A DNA stretch of 64,000 bases from Oscillospiraceae bacterium (GCA_015065425.1 SVQH01000004.1:1-64000), one strand, 5' to 3'. Shown: positions 17,088-26,712, counted from the stretch's first letter. Program-made: numbers and translations. The notes: generated by a model not told the origin, from the sequence alone.

Positions 17088-17171
17088 AATCATAATTTAT
17101 ATGAAAATTTGCCTTGTGCATTTGCAGGGGAAACATGCCTCACGGCAAATGCACCGGTAAATTATGATTTT
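17088..17171. repeat. Palindromic intergenic element inside the heptose operon
   Basis: Terminal arms AAATCATAATTTA and TAAATTATGATTT enclose an inner stem GTGCATTTGC/GCAAATGCAC. The right arm contains the hddA stop codon. The end sequence, read on the minus strand as AAATCATAATTTACCGGTG, recurs at 50406-50424 and, in variant form, at 5750-5766. Confidence 0.75.
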
Positions 17172-18139
17172 GAGTATAGTATTTTGCTTCCGTCGTGTTC
17201 AAAGCTGAAGGGGACGTGCATATAATTTTCAAGTGCCGTCCGCACTTTTCCCTGATTTTTTTCAGGGACATACAAAAGCAGGAAACCGCCGCCGCCTGCA
17301 CCTAAGAGTTTTCCGCCAACGGCACCGTTTTTCTTTGCTGTTTCGTAAATTGAGTTTATTCTGTCCGTTGTAATGTTACTTGCAAGTGTTGTTTTCATCT
17401 GCCAGGAAACGTCAAGCAGCTCACCGAAGCTGCGAAGGTCACCGTCTCCCGTCAGTATTCTTTCACCTTCATAAACAAGCTCTTTCATTTTATTGAGAGT
17501 ATCGGTGTTTACCGATATATTGTTTGTCTGTTCTTTTGCAATTTCTCCCGAAAAGCGGCTTTGTCCCGAGAAGAAAAGCATTAATTCCGAGTTGAGTTTT
17601 TTAAGTCTTTCCTCAGAAATTTCAACAGGGCTTACCGTAAAGCCGTTTTTGTCAAAATCTATACGGTTGAATCCTCCGTAAGACGCTGCTATCTGGTCCT
17701 GTATTCCGCCGTGCTCACGGCACAGTTCTCTTTCAAGATGTATAGCTTCCTGTGCCAGAAGCTTTTTGTCGGTATATCTTCCTCTCAGTGTGTGAATACT
17801 GTTGAGAAGTCCTACGGCAAAGGATGAACTTGAACCTATACCCGTTCTTGCAGGAAGGTCTGCATCATAGCTTATCTGAATGGCTGATTCGTGAAGATAT
17901 CTGAGAGCTTCCCTTACAAGAGGATGAGATAACTCCTCAGGGGAGTCAAACCGTTCAATTTTTGAATAAGTAAACTGATTTTTATGCTCAAAAAACGGAG
18001 GAAAGTCTCTTACCGTAACAAAGCAATATTTATCAAAGGTGGCAGATAAAACACTGCCGCCGTATTTTTCGTAATATTGTGAAAAGTCCGTTCCTCCGCC
18101 GAAGAAGGACATTCTGAAGGGTGTTTTTGAAATTACCAT
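17162..18139 (-). CDS. hddA: D-glycero-alpha-D-manno-heptose-7-phosphate kinase (HddA-like GHMP kinase)
   Basis: HddA phosphorylates D-glycero-D-manno-heptose 7-phosphate at C1 to the alpha-1,7-bisphosphate. The 325-residue protein starts with KTPFRMSFFGGGTDF, typical of HddA. It has the GHMP ATP loop PARTGIGSSSSFAVG at about residues 95-109, EHGGIQDQIAASYGG, and the C-terminal GKLLGAGGGGFLLLY. The next enzyme, GmhB, is fused to HddC further along the operon, so three consecutive steps are in this cluster. The stop codon lies inside the repeat at 17088-17171. Confidence 0.87.
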   Translation of the reverse strand: MVISKTPFRMSFFGGGTDFSQYYEKYGGSVLSATFDKYCFVTVRDFPPFFEHKNQFTYSKIERFDSPEELSHPLVREALRYLHESAIQISYDADLPARTGIGSSSSFAVGLLNSIHTLRGRYTDKKLLAQEAIHLERELCREHGGIQDQIAASYGGFNRIDFDKNGFTVSPVEISEERLKKLNSELMLFFSGQSRFSGEIAKEQTNNISVNTDTLNKMKELVYEGERILTGDGDLRSFGELLDVSWQMKTTLASNITTDRINSIYETAKKNGAVGGKLLGAGGGGFLLLYVPEKNQGKVRTALENYMHVPFSFEHDGSKILYSKS

Positions 18140-18147
18140 ATCTGTCC

Positions 18148-19029
18148 TCAGAAACTGAGATTTATATCTTCTGAAAATCCCTGTTTCTTCATAAGAGCGT
18201 TGCTCATAAATATTTTTTCCGCCCGTCTTTCACTGAAAATGCCGAGCTCCTCGGCGGTACACGGAACAACAAGTGAAGGGTCAGCTCCCGACTTTTCTGC
18301 AATTTTAAGCCCGATATCATATTTTGACACGGCTGTATCACCGCAGATGTTAAGTATATTTTCTTTTGTGTCGCTTAAGAGATATTTTACGGTTACTTCC
18401 GCAGCCTGAGGGTAGCTTATTGCAGAGCGTACCCAGTCTGTCAGCATATACATTTTTTCGCCGTTCAGAAGCTTTTCCCGTACCGTATCATAGAAATGCT
18501 TTTTCCTTGAAGTCAGAGAAGGGGCATACATATATGAATAACGGGCTATGCTGTAAGAGTATTTCCGTGTTATCTCCTCAGCAGATTTTTTATGCTCTCC
18601 GTATATATTTATCGGATGAAGTTCATCTGTTTCCGTAAAAATATAACCGTCTGTACTCTCACCGTACACGGTATCCGAAGAAGAATATATAAGCCTTTTT
18701 ATGTCAAGGGACTCTGTTTCACGAAGAAAACTCTCATAACATACGGTGTTTATGTATTCCGCCCTTCCGGTGTCATTTTTAATAACATCGGGATTGTGAA
18801 CCGACGAGAGAAAAATTATTCTTATATCACTGAAACGGGAAAGCATTTCAGACGCCTTTTTTATGCTGTCGGGGTCACTGAGTTCAAATTTACCGTGAAA
18901 AACTCTGCCGTCCGAAAAAGCGGCTTCTTCATGGTCAAGGCACAAAAGCGGAATATGGGGACAGGAGGACAAAATATAATCTGTAATATAAGTGCCGAAA
19001 AAACCGTCAGCACCGACAATACATATCAT
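18148..19029 (-). CDS. RmlD/WcaG-like SDR sugar-nucleotide reductase or epimerase
   Basis: This is a 293-residue NAD-dependent SDR protein with IVGADGFFGTYI at the N-terminus, a YSSSDTVYGE segment, and the catalytic IYGEHKKSAEE (Tyr-x-x-x-Lys). It resembles dTDP-4-dehydrorhamnose reductase-like proteins but lacks features that fix the substrate. It is the first gene of the heptose operon, 8 bases before hddA, with promoter 19068-19096. It probably finishes or modifies the heptose nucleotide. Confidence 0.75.
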   Translation of the reverse strand: MICIVGADGFFGTYITDYILSSCPHIPLLCLDHEEAAFSDGRVFHGKFELSDPDSIKKASEMLSRFSDIRIIFLSSVHNPDVIKNDTGRAEYINTVCYESFLRETESLDIKRLIYSSSDTVYGESTDGYIFTETDELHPINIYGEHKKSAEEITRKYSYSIARYSYMYAPSLTSRKKHFYDTVREKLLNGEKMYMLTDWVRSAISYPQAAEVTVKYLLSDTKENILNICGDTAVSKYDIGLKIAEKSGADPSLVVPCTAEELGIFSERRAEKIFMSNALMKKQGFSEDINLSF

Positions 19030-19067
19030 AATATCACCCTTTGCCCTGAAATGTTTATATATAACAT

Positions 19068-19096
19068 ATTATATAATAGTATCAAAAATAAGTCAA
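19068..19096 (-). promoter_or_regulatory. Promoter of the heptose operon
   Basis: TTGACT (19091-19096), 17 bases, TATAAT (19068-19073) on the minus strand, about 40 bases upstream of the first SDR gene. Confidence 0.75.
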
Positions 19097-19204
19097 ATGC
19101 TTTTCACGGGAAATCAAACAGCAGTTAAAATACAATTTATATTACAGCTTTAACATCATTCACGGTGAAAACGTAACACAGTTTTATATCCAAACGAAAA
19201 AAAT

Positions 19205-19230
19205 AAAAGCACCTCAAAAGAAGTGCTTTT
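19205..19230 (-). terminator. Terminator of the tRNA-Met/tRNA-Glu transcript
   Basis: AAAAGCAC pairs with GTGCTTTT. On the minus strand it is followed by TTTTATTTTTTT. Confidence 0.85.
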
Positions 19231-19232
19231 AC

Positions 19233-19307
19233 TGGTGACCCGGACGAGAATCGAACTCGTGTTACCGCCGTGAAAGGGCGGTGTCTTGACCGCTTGACCA
19301 CCGGGCC
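19233..19307 (-). tRNA. tRNA-Glu (UUC)
   Basis: This 75-base cloverleaf with encoded CCA has acceptor stem GGCCCGG/CCGGGTC and anticodon loop CTTTCAC (UUC), with TTCGATTC in the T arm. Confidence 0.97.
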
Positions 19308-19312
19308 TTATT

Positions 19313-19389
19313 TGGTAGCGGGAGTAGGATTTGAACCAACGACACTTCGGGTATGAACCGAATGCTCTAGCCAACTGAGCTATCCCGCC
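19313..19389 (-). tRNA. tRNA with CAU anticodon, probably elongator Met
   Basis: This 77-base cloverleaf with encoded CCA has acceptor stem GGCGGGA/TCCCGCT, anticodon stem TTCGG/CCGAA and loop TTCATAC (CAU). It lacks the three G:C pairs and the 1-72 mismatch of initiator tRNA, so it is elongator Met. A lysidine-modified tRNA-Ile is possible but less likely. Confidence 0.93.
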
Positions 19390-19437
19390 ATTTTACTTTC
19401 CCGCCGACTTATGTAAACTGGTCGGGCAACGAATGTT

Positions 19438-19466
19438 ATTATAGACGATGAAAGTGCATTTGTCAA
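19438..19466 (-). promoter_or_regulatory. Promoter of the tRNA-Met/tRNA-Glu unit
   Basis: Perfect TTGACA (19461-19466), 17 bases, TATAAT (19438-19443), 49 bases upstream of tRNA-Met. Confidence 0.85.
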
Positions 19467-19495
19467 CACTTTTTTTTCGTTTTTTTCAAGTTTTT

Positions 19496-20404
19496 TTAAT
19501 TTTTTTTGTTTTTATCCGAAAAATATTTTTTTGTCATTTCCACATCTGAGGCAATCTGCTTTTTGAGTGCTTCTGCATCGGGAAATTTTTTTTCACTGCG
19601 AAGGAATTCATAAAGTTCAACAGAAATATTTTTCCCGTAAAGATTTCCGTTGTAATCAATTATATATGTTTCGCTTCTGACATTTTCTCCGTCAAAGGTG
19701 GGACGGGAACCTACGTTTGTGACACCTGAGTATTCATTTCCGTCAAAATATAACTTTGAAGCATACACACCGAAACAGGGAGTGACAAGTCCCTCGGGAA
19801 GATACTGATTTATTGTGGGAGCACCGAGAAGCCGTCCTCTTTTATCCCCTGAAAAAACGGGAGCACTGAAGATAAAAGGAAAACCGAGAAGGGTGTTTGC
19901 TTCGGAAATATTCCCTTCTTCAACGGCTCTTCTTATCCTTGTGGAGCTGACGGGAGCATCTCCGTACATCATGGCATCACAAACGTGCACCTCTATCCCG
20001 TATTTTTCGCAAAGTCTCAAAAGCTCTCCGCTGTCACCCATGCCGTCTTTTCCGAAACGGTAATTATAGCCTGAAATGACAGCACCCGCACCGATTTTTC
20101 CGAAAACTATATCCCTTATAAAATCTTCGGGGGACATATCCTTTATATCACTGAAGCTTTCATAAAATATCCGAAGTCCCATGGACATGAGTTTTTCGTC
20201 TCGTTTATCTCTTTGCAGCAAAAAGGGAACACTGTCCCCTGAAAGAATCTTCCGGGGGTGCTCATCGAACACCAGAACTGCGGGAATAAAACCCGCTTTT
20301 TCAAGTTGCAGAGCTTTATTAAGAACTGCCGTGTGTGCAGTATGAAGCCCGTCAAAATATCCCAGTGCCAGTGCATATTTTTTTTGAGAATTCTCAGTTT
20401 TCAT
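19496..20404 (-). CDS. ribF: Bifunctional riboflavin kinase / FMN adenylyltransferase
   Basis: RibF converts riboflavin to FMN and then FAD. The 302-residue protein has an N-terminal adenylyltransferase domain (GYFDGLHTAH in place of the usual GxFDGxHxGH, then SGYNYRFGKDG, SSTRIRRA). Its C-terminal riboflavin kinase domain contains GAPTIN and VTNVGSRPTF. I choose ATG 20404 over TTG 20410 because an AAGGG sequence is better spaced to it. The start overlaps the end of truB, the usual Firmicutes arrangement. It is the last gene of the nusA-infB operon. Confidence 0.93.
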   Translation of the reverse strand: MKTENSQKKYALALGYFDGLHTAHTAVLNKALQLEKAGFIPAVLVFDEHPRKILSGDSVPFLLQRDKRDEKLMSMGLRIFYESFSDIKDMSPEDFIRDIVFGKIGAGAVISGYNYRFGKDGMGDSGELLRLCEKYGIEVHVCDAMMYGDAPVSSTRIRRAVEEGNISEANTLLGFPFIFSAPVFSGDKRGRLLGAPTINQYLPEGLVTPCFGVYASKLYFDGNEYSGVTNVGSRPTFDGENVRSETYIIDYNGNLYGKNISVELYEFLRSEKKFPDAEALKKQIASDVEMTKKYFSDKNKKN

Positions 20405-21275
20405 TACCAATAACCCTTTTTGCCCAAAGTGTGGTCTTATCTTCTTTTATTTCACCGAGTCCCAGAAAAACATTTTCGGGGGAATATACTCTGTAAACAG
20501 ACGGCATGATTTCCGTATGAAGCCTGTCTGCCGACAATTCACCGCCGTTTCTGAAACGGTTTGCCTGAGGGGAGGTCACCTTTACGGAAGGATAGCACAT
20601 AAAAGGATAATCTATACCGAGTACAGCACTCTCTCCTTCTTTTTCAAGTTCCTCCTCTGTTTTTGCATCATTCAGGGTAAAGCCGTTGGAAAGTGTCCGT
20701 TGAAGCTCTGTCATGCATGCTCCCGTGCCAAGTGCCTCACCGATATCTGATATCAGAGAACGGATATATGTTCCCTTTGAACACAGCACATCAATCTGAA
20801 ATTCGCCGTCATTTTCATACTCCGTAAGAAGGAGTTTTTTTATATTTACCGCTCTTTTCTCCCTTTCAACCTCAATGCCCTGCCTTGCAAGTTCATAAAG
20901 CCTTACTCCGTCCTTTGAAATGGCTGAGTACATGGGAGGAAGCTGCATTATTTCCCCTGAAAACGAACCGAGCACACCGAGAATGTCCTCTCTTGAAACT
21001 TTTACATCCTTCTTATGAAGAATTTTACCGGTAATATCAAGAGTATCGGTAGTTATACCGAACCTGAGCTTTGCACGGTATCCCTTGTCCGTAGCGGGAA
21101 TAAAATCAATAAATCTTGTGGCTTTTCCGAGAGCCACGGGAAGCACTCCCGTTGCCATGGGGTCAAGTGTACCTGTGTGTCCCGTCTTTTTTTCGGAAAA
21201 TATCCTTCTCAGACACGCCGCCGCCCTGAAGGAAGTTACCCCCTCGCCCTTATTGAGAATGACAAAACCGTTCAT
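20394..21275 (-). CDS. truB: tRNA pseudouridine(55) synthase
   Basis: TruB makes the universal pseudouridine 55 in the T loop of tRNA. The 293-residue protein has the catalytic motif GHTGTLDPMATGVLP, with Asp at about residue 37, and the family's YSAISKDGVRLYE and SKGTYIRSL segments. Its ATG overlaps the nrnA stop by four bases. It sits in the conserved order infB-rbfA-nrnA-truB-ribF. Confidence 0.96.
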   Translation of the reverse strand: MNGFVILNKGEGVTSFRAAACLRRIFSEKKTGHTGTLDPMATGVLPVALGKATRFIDFIPATDKGYRAKLRFGITTDTLDITGKILHKKDVKVSREDILGVLGSFSGEIMQLPPMYSAISKDGVRLYELARQGIEVEREKRAVNIKKLLLTEYENDGEFQIDVLCSKGTYIRSLISDIGEALGTGACMTELQRTLSNGFTLNDAKTEEELEKEGESAVLGIDYPFMCYPSVKVTSPQANRFRNGGELSADRLHTEIMPSVYRVYSPENVFLGLGEIKEDKTTLWAKRVIGNEN

Positions 21276-22225
21276 ATCTCTTTCAGTGCCTCGCCTATAA
21301 CCTTCACAACCTCATTTACCACCTGAGTGCTTCTGCCCGAAAGCTCGCACCCTGCGGCAAGTCTGTGACCGCCTCCTCCGAAAACCTCACATATTTCTGC
21401 GGCACTGAGAGGTTCATTGGTTCGGACGGAAATTTTATAGGAACCGTCTTTTTTTTCTTTTATAACTACCCCTGCAAGAACACCCTCAATTTGTCTCGGA
21501 AGGGCAGCTATTGCATGGGTATCAGCTTCTGAAGTGCCTGTTCTTCTGTACATATCCTGAGTAATTACCAGGACAGCACATTTTCCGTCATGATATGTTT
21601 TCAGTGAATTCATGGCAAGAGTTTCAAACTGAACATAGGCTCTTGATTTTGTTTCAAAAACCAGTCTGTTTATCTCTCCGTTGTTTACACCTTTTGAAAC
21701 CAGTTCTGCGGCAACACCGAGAGTATGTGCAGTTGTATTGGGATAACGGAAGCACCCGGTATCGGTTGCAATACCGAGATATAAAGCCTCGGCACACTTA
21801 AGGGATATTTCCCGTCCCGCTTCAGTGAGCATGTCGAAAATGACTTCACAGGCGGCAGAAGCATCGGAATCAAGAAGAAGATACTGAGAGAACGGCTTAT
21901 TTGCCGCATGGTGATCTATAGCAAGAAAAACCTTTTCACCATATTCTTCGAGTGTATCTTCCGTAAGAAGCTTTTTGTCTGCCACATCAACCGTAATTAC
22001 GCAGTCGGGGGTAAACTGTGAAAATGCTTCTTCCGTCACGGGAAAAGAGAGTGAGGGTGTCACCGTATCAATTATACATCTGACATTTTTTCTCATGTTC
22101 TTCAGAGCATAATACATGGCAAACATGCTTCCCACCGCATCCCCGTCGGGGCTGCGGTGAGTGAGTATGAGAATATTATCTTTTTCTTCAAGAAGTCTGA
22201 ATGCTTCTTTATGTGTTACATTCAT
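21272..22225 (-). CDS. nrnA: DHH-family phosphoesterase, NrnA-like nanoRNase / pAp phosphatase
   Basis: NrnA degrades RNA oligonucleotides of a few bases and dephosphorylates pAp. The 317 residues show the DHH motifs in order: THRSPDGDAVGS (about residues 22-33), TVDVADK, DHHAANKPF, DSDASAACEV, and the C-terminal DHHA1 motif GGGGHRLAAGCEL. It overlaps rbfA and truB by four bases each, which suggests translational coupling. Confidence 0.92.
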   Translation of the reverse strand: MNVTHKEAFRLLEEKDNILILTHRSPDGDAVGSMFAMYYALKNMRKNVRCIIDTVTPSLSFPVTEEAFSQFTPDCVITVDVADKKLLTEDTLEEYGEKVFLAIDHHAANKPFSQYLLLDSDASAACEVIFDMLTEAGREISLKCAEALYLGIATDTGCFRYPNTTAHTLGVAAELVSKGVNNGEINRLVFETKSRAYVQFETLAMNSLKTYHDGKCAVLVITQDMYRRTGTSEADTHAIAALPRQIEGVLAGVVIKEKKDGSYKISVRTNEPLSAAEICEVFGGGGHRLAAGCELSGRSTQVVNEVVKVIGEALKEI

Positions 22226-22578
22226 TCTTCATCCTTCTTTCGGGTGGTATTAAGCTTTGCAAAAAGCTCTATTCCCTTTTCGATGGAATCATCGGGGATA
22301 AAACGAAGGTCGGGAGTTTTTCTGAGGGAAAGCCTCAGACCTATCTCCTTTCTCATATAGCCTTTTGCGTTGCCGTTGAGAGCTTTGCAGGCTTCCTTTG
22401 CTTCTTCAATTCCTCCGAGGGAGCTTATATATGCCTTTGCGAAAGAAAGGTCATGAGCCACTTCAACCCTTACAACTGTCAGCATTGAAGCAGTAACTCT
22501 GGGGTCCTTAAGCTCTCTTACGAGAGCTGTAATTTCCCTTTTTATATCTTCGGCAGTACGGTCGGAACGATATCCCAT
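22222..22578 (-). CDS. rbfA: Ribosome-binding factor A
   Basis: RbfA binds the free 30S subunit and helps mature 16S rRNA. The 118-residue KH-like protein has RTAEDIKREITALVRELKDPRV near the start (quoted in part: IKREITALVRELKDPRV) and LRFIPDDSIEKG near the end, both typical. It lies 21 bases after infB with a GGAGG site. Confidence 0.95.
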   Translation of the reverse strand: MGYRSDRTAEDIKREITALVRELKDPRVTASMLTVVRVEVAHDLSFAKAYISSLGGIEEAKEACKALNGNAKGYMRKEIGLRLSLRKTPDLRFIPDDSIEKGIELFAKLNTTRKKDEE

Positions 22579-22599
22579 TTATGCTGCCTCCTTTCGATA

Positions 22600-25053
22600 T
22601 CAGTCGCGGTATTCTTCAACAAGATAGGCTTCAAGAATGTCGCCTTCCTTAATGTCATTGTATTTGTCGAGACCGATACCGCATTCATAGCCTGACATGA
22701 CTTCCTTTGCATCGTCCTTTTCTCTCTTAAGAGATGCAATGGAGTCCTCGGCAATAACGATACCGTCACGTACAACTCTTATCTTGCAGTTTCTTGATAC
22801 CTTACCGTTGAGTATATAAGAACCTGCAATGGTACCTGCAGATGAAAGCTTGAATACGCGTCTTACTTCTGCACGGCCCAGCTCTACATCCCTGAACTTG
22901 GGTGCGAGCATACCCTTGATAGCAGCCTGAACATCTTCAATGCAGTCATAGATTATGGAATACATACGCATTTCGACATGGTCTCTTTCTGCATGGGCTG
23001 TGGCTGTGGGATCGGGACGGACATGAAAGCCGACGATAATAGCATTTGAAGCATTTGCAAGCATAACGTCGGATTCAACGATAGCACCTACGCCGCCGTG
23101 AATGACCTTAACTCTTACTTCATCGTTTGAAAGCTTTTCAAGATTCTGCTTAAGTGCTTCCACTGAACCCTGAACGTCAGCCTTTACGATGATGTTGAGG
23201 TCCTTGAGTTCGCCTGCTTCAAGAGTTGAGAAAAGGGTATCAAGAGTAACCTTCTTATATGCATTGAACTGTTCGTCCTTAAGCTTCTGCTTTCTCTGTT
23301 CAACAAGCTCCCTTGCAAGCTTTTCATCGGAAACTGCGTCGAACATATCACCGGCATTGGGAACCTCGGCAAGACCCATAACTTCTACGGGAACTGAGGG
23401 ACCTGCTTCCTTTACTCTTCTGCCCTTATAGTCGGTCATAACACGGATTCTGCCGACGGCTGTACCTGCAACAACAATATCGCCGTTATTGAGAGTACCG
23501 TTCTGAACAAGAAGTGTGGCAATGGGACCTTTACCCTTGTCAAGTCTTGCTTCAATTACAACACCCTTTGCGGCACGGTTGGGGTTAGCCTTAAGCTCTT
23601 TCATTTCCGCAACAAGAAGTATTGACTCAAGAAGCTTATCTATATTCATGTGAGTTTTTGCACTTACGGGAACGCAGATGGTCTCACCGCCCCATTCTTC
23701 GGGAACAAGACCGTATTCCGTCAGCTGCTGAAGCACCTTGTCAGGCTGTGCGGCAGGCTTATCCATCTTGTTAATGGCAACTATGATACCTACGTCTGCA
23801 GCCTTTGCGTGGTTTATGGCTTCAATGGTCTGGGGCATGATACCGTCATCTGCGGCAACAACAAGAACTGCAATATCCGTAGCCTTTGCACCTCTTGCTC
23901 TCATTTCAGTGAAAGCGGCATGGCCGGGAGTATCAAGGAAGGTAATGTCATTACCGTCAAGATTTACTCTGTAAGCACCGATATGCTGAGTAATACCGCC
24001 CGACTCTGTGGAGGTAACGGATGTATTTCTTATAGCGTCAAGAATTGAAGTCTTACCGTGGTCAACGTGACCCATGACAACGACAACGGGGCTTCTGGGT
24101 TCAAGAAGGCTGTCATCGTCTTCGGATGCATCAATGATTCTGTCTTCGATGGTAACAACAACTTCTTTTTCAACCTTTGCACCGAGTTCCGTTGCAACAA
24201 TTTCAGCGGTATCATAGTCAATAGTCTCGTTAATTCCTGCCATTATGCCGTAAGCAAAGAGCTTTTTGATGACTTCTGATGCTGTGAGTTTAAGCTGGGA
24301 AGCAAGTTCGCCTACGGTGATTTCTTCACCGATGGTAACAACTATTGTACGCTTTGAACGCTCCTCGGCAATTCTCTTGAGTCTCTCCTGCTCTGTCTCT
24401 TTTCTGTGAGCACGGGTACCCTGCTTTTTGTTGTACTGCTGAGACTTCTGCTTTATCTTCTGCTTGCGTGTATCCGTATCTCTCTCGTTAACGGAATTTG
24501 AAGACAGACGGTCATACTTTTCGTTGTATTTATCAAGGTCAACCTCTTCTGCACGGGTATTGACAGTCTTTCTGTCTCCCTTTGTTCTTGACTGAACGAA
24601 GGTGTTGTCCTTATCCTTGTTTTCCTTCTTCTTGAAAGGACCGTTATTCTGTGCGGGAGCATTTTTCTTGTCCGCTCTGTTGTCCTTTGCCCCCTGCTCT
24701 TTTGCAGGCTTTCCGCCGTCCTTCTTTGCGGACTGAGGCCTTTTATCCTCTGCTTTTGCAGCAGCCTTCTTTTCAGTTTTTTCTGCCTTTTCTTCTTTTA
24801 TCTCTTTTACTTCTTCGGTCTTTTCCTCTGTCTGAGGCTTTTCCTCAGGCTTCTTTGCGGCAAAATAGCTGTCGAAATTTTCAACTGCGTACTGTGTGGT
24901 AAATCTGTCGAATACTATATCGAGTTCATCTGAAGTAAGGGATGTCTGTGACTTTTTGGGTGTTTCGTCATACTGCTTGAGAAGATCGATAACAGCATTG
25001 CTTTTCATATCAAAATCTTTTGCAAGTTCATGTACTTTATATTTTACTACCAT
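22600..25053 (-). CDS. infB: Translation initiation factor IF-2
   Basis: IF-2 is the GTPase that brings initiator tRNA to the ribosome. The 817-residue protein has an N-terminal IF2_N segment (residues 1-55), a long charged Lys/Glu/Ala linker (about 65-225), a second IF2_N segment, and a G domain with [17 protein letters not shown] and NKMDKP. The C-terminal domains contain [10 protein letters not shown] and end near [17 protein letters not shown]. Length and order are normal for Clostridia. Confidence 0.98.
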   Translation of the reverse strand: MVVKYKVHELAKDFDMKSNAVIDLLKQYDETPKKSQTSLTSDELDIVFDRFTTQYAVENFDSYFAAKKPEEKPQTEEKTEEVKEIKEEKAEKTEKKAAAKAEDKRPQSAKKDGGKPAKEQGAKDNRADKKNAPAQNNGPFKKKENKDKDNTFVQSRTKGDRKTVNTRAEEVDLDKYNEKYDRLSSNSVNERDTDTRKQKIKQKSQQYNKKQGTRAHRKETEQERLKRIAEERSKRTIVVTIGEEITVGELASQLKLTASEVIKKLFAYGIMAGINETIDYDTAEIVATELGAKVEKEVVVTIEDRIIDASEDDDSLLEPRSPVVVVMGHVDHGKTSILDAIRNTSVTSTESGGITQHIGAYRVNLDGNDITFLDTPGHAAFTEMRARGAKATDIAVLVVAADDGIMPQTIEAINHAKAADVGIIVAINKMDKPAAQPDKVLQQLTEYGLVPEEWGGETICVPVSAKTHMNIDKLLESILLVAEMKELKANPNRAAKGVVIEARLDKGKGPIATLLVQNGTLNNGDIVVAGTAVGRIRVMTDYKGRRVKEAGPSVPVEVMGLAEVPNAGDMFDAVSDEKLARELVEQRKQKLKDEQFNAYKKVTLDTLFSTLEAGELKDLNIIVKADVQGSVEALKQNLEKLSNDEVRVKVIHGGVGAIVESDVMLANASNAIIVGFHVRPDPTATAHAERDHVEMRMYSIIYDCIEDVQAAIKGMLAPKFRDVELGRAEVRRVFKLSSAGTIAGSYILNGKVSRNCKIRVVRDGIVIAEDSIASLKREKDDAKEVMSGYECGIGLDKYNDIKEGDILEAYLVEEYRD

Positions 25054-25069
25054 CTGATGAGCCCTCCTC

Positions 25070-25357
25070 TTAAAGTGATTTTTCTATTGCTTTTGTGAAG
25101 CCTTCGTCTTCTGTGGAGAAAATACAGCTCTTTTTACCGAGTGCATATCCCGCCTCTTCCATACTTTCTTCGAGAACCAGGAGTTTTCCTTCAAATCCTG
25201 CGGCTTCAAGTTCTCTTTTATGTCTCGGGGATGCGTCCGAAGTGAGGATAACCGTCTGTGCTCTGCCCTGCCTTACGCTGAGCATCACGGCATCGTGACC
25301 GATGAGAAGCTTTCCTGCTCTTCTTGCAAGTCCCATTGTGCTGAGTGTTTTATTCAC
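25070..25357 (-). CDS. ylxQ: L7Ae-family RNA-binding protein YlxQ
   Basis: This is a small kink-turn RNA-binding protein of the L7Ae/L30e fold. The gene is found between ylxR and infB in most Firmicutes, and its exact role is unclear. I start it at GTG 25357, 7 bases after GGGGAG, giving 95 residues beginning with [16 protein letters not shown] after the initiator. The frame upstream is only the tail of ylxR. It overlaps the ylxR stop by a few bases. Confidence 0.9.
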   Translation of the reverse strand: MNKTLSTMGLARRAGKLLIGHDAVMLSVRQGRAQTVILTSDASPRHKRELEAAGFEGKLLVLEESMEEAGYALGKKSCIFSTEDEGFTKAIEKSL

Positions 25358-25616
25358 CGTCCATCTCCCCTTCAAGTCTTACATAAACTTCCTCGGGAAT
25401 GGAACATTCAAATGCTCTTTCAAGTCTTTTTGCCTTTATTGCGGCTGAGAGACATTTTTTACTGCGGCAGACATAAGCACCTCTGCCCGATTTTTTGCCC
25501 GTAAGGTCCATGCTTATTTCACCTTCGGGACTTTTTACGACACGCACAAGCTCTTTTTTCGGCTTCATTTCATTACAGCCCGTACACTTACGCATGGGTA
25601 TCTTTTTTTGCTGCAT
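25350..25616 (-). CDS. ylxR: YlxR family (DUF448) RNA/DNA-binding protein
   Basis: This 88-residue protein has the YlxR signature PMRKCTGCNEMKPKKELVR and a second half with SGRGAYVCRSKKC, a basic surface that binds nucleic acid. In B. subtilis a homologue has been reported to act as a nucleoid-associated regulator. It is encoded between nusA and ylxQ, as in other Firmicutes. Confidence 0.94.
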   Translation of the reverse strand: MQQKKIPMRKCTGCNEMKPKKELVRVVKSPEGEISMDLTGKKSGRGAYVCRSKKCLSAAIKAKRLERAFECSIPEEVYVRLEGEMDGE

Positions 25617-25629
25617 TTATTTCAACTCC

Positions 25630-26712
25630 TTAAAGCTGAATCATGGGCTGATATGCACCGTAAAGGGGCTTTATATCTATCTTCCAGCCTGTAAGTCTTG
25701 CGGCAAGACGGGCATTCTGACCCTTGTTACCGATTGCAAGAGAAAGCTGTGCCTCGGGTACTGTTACTCTGCAGCTTCTTGCAGCTTCGTCAACAATTTC
25801 TACACTTACTATTTCAGCGGGAGCGAGAGCAGCACCCACATAAGCTACGGGGTCTTCGCTGTATTTTACAATATCTATCTTCTCACCGCCGAGCATCTCG
25901 ATTACTTTATTTACACGCGAACCCTTGGGGCCTATGCAGGAACCTATGGCATCAACGTTTTCATCCTTGCTGTAAACGGCAATTTTTGTTCTGGAGCCTG
26001 CTTCTCTTGAAACGGACTTGATTTCAACGCTTCCGTCATAGATTTCGGGAACTTCCTGTTCAAAGAGTCTCTTTACAAGCCCTGTGTGAACACGGGAAAC
26101 CATAATCTTGGGACCCTTTTCAGTATCTCTTACATCAACGATGTAAATTTTTATGAGATCGCCCACATTGAGTTTTTCACCGGGAAGCTGTTCTTTTTTA
26201 GGAAGAAGAGTTTCACTCTTTGCTATCGAAACTGTGGCATCACCTGTCACGGGGTCAACATTTACGACCTTTGCGGTAACTATCTCTCTGTTTTTACTCT
26301 GGAATTCTTTAAGTACCTGCTCGTGTTCAATTTCTCTTACACCCTGACGGACAGTGTGTTTTACTGTCTGTGCGGCAATTCTGCCGAGACTTTCCAGCTT
26401 AAGGGGAACTACGACATCATCCTCGAAAACCGCACCGGGCTTGAACTGCTGTGCATCCTCAATGGAAATTTCCGTTGCGGGGTCAAAAACCTCCTCAACT
26501 GCCATTTTGTGCATAAAAATCTTAAGCTCGTAAGTATTGGGATCTATTTCGCAGAAAACTCCGTCTTTTACTCCGAATTCTTTTCTTGCGGCAACTGCTA
26601 CTGCATTACATATCTTTTCACAGAGAAGCTCCTCGGAAATTCCCTTTTCCTTCTGGAAAAGTGCAATGGCTTCTCTGAACTCCTTGTTTGTATTATCCTT
26701 TGCCTTAGCCAT
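25630..26712 (-). CDS. nusA: Transcription termination/antitermination factor NusA
   Basis: NusA binds RNA polymerase and nascent RNA, promoting pausing and intrinsic termination. The 360 residues include an N-terminal polymerase-binding domain, an S1 domain (about residues 130-200, with ILVPKKE-type KKEQLPGEKLNVGD), and two KH domains. GSCIGPKGSRVN and LAIGNKGQNARLAARLTGW mark the KH loops. It lacks the extra C-terminal acidic repeats of E. coli NusA, as is normal for Firmicutes. The leader terminator upstream of rimP makes autoregulation plausible. Confidence 0.97.
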   Translation of the reverse strand: MAKAKDNTNKEFREAIALFQKEKGISEELLCEKICNAVAVAARKEFGVKDGVFCEIDPNTYELKIFMHKMAVEEVFDPATEISIEDAQQFKPGAVFEDDVVVPLKLESLGRIAAQTVKHTVRQGVREIEHEQVLKEFQSKNREIVTAKVVNVDPVTGDATVSIAKSETLLPKKEQLPGEKLNVGDLIKIYIVDVRDTEKGPKIMVSRVHTGLVKRLFEQEVPEIYDGSVEIKSVSREAGSRTKIAVYSKDENVDAIGSCIGPKGSRVNKVIEMLGGEKIDIVKYSEDPVAYVGAALAPAEIVSVEIVDEAARSCRVTVPEAQLSLAIGNKGQNARLAARLTGWKIDIKPLYGAYQPMIQL

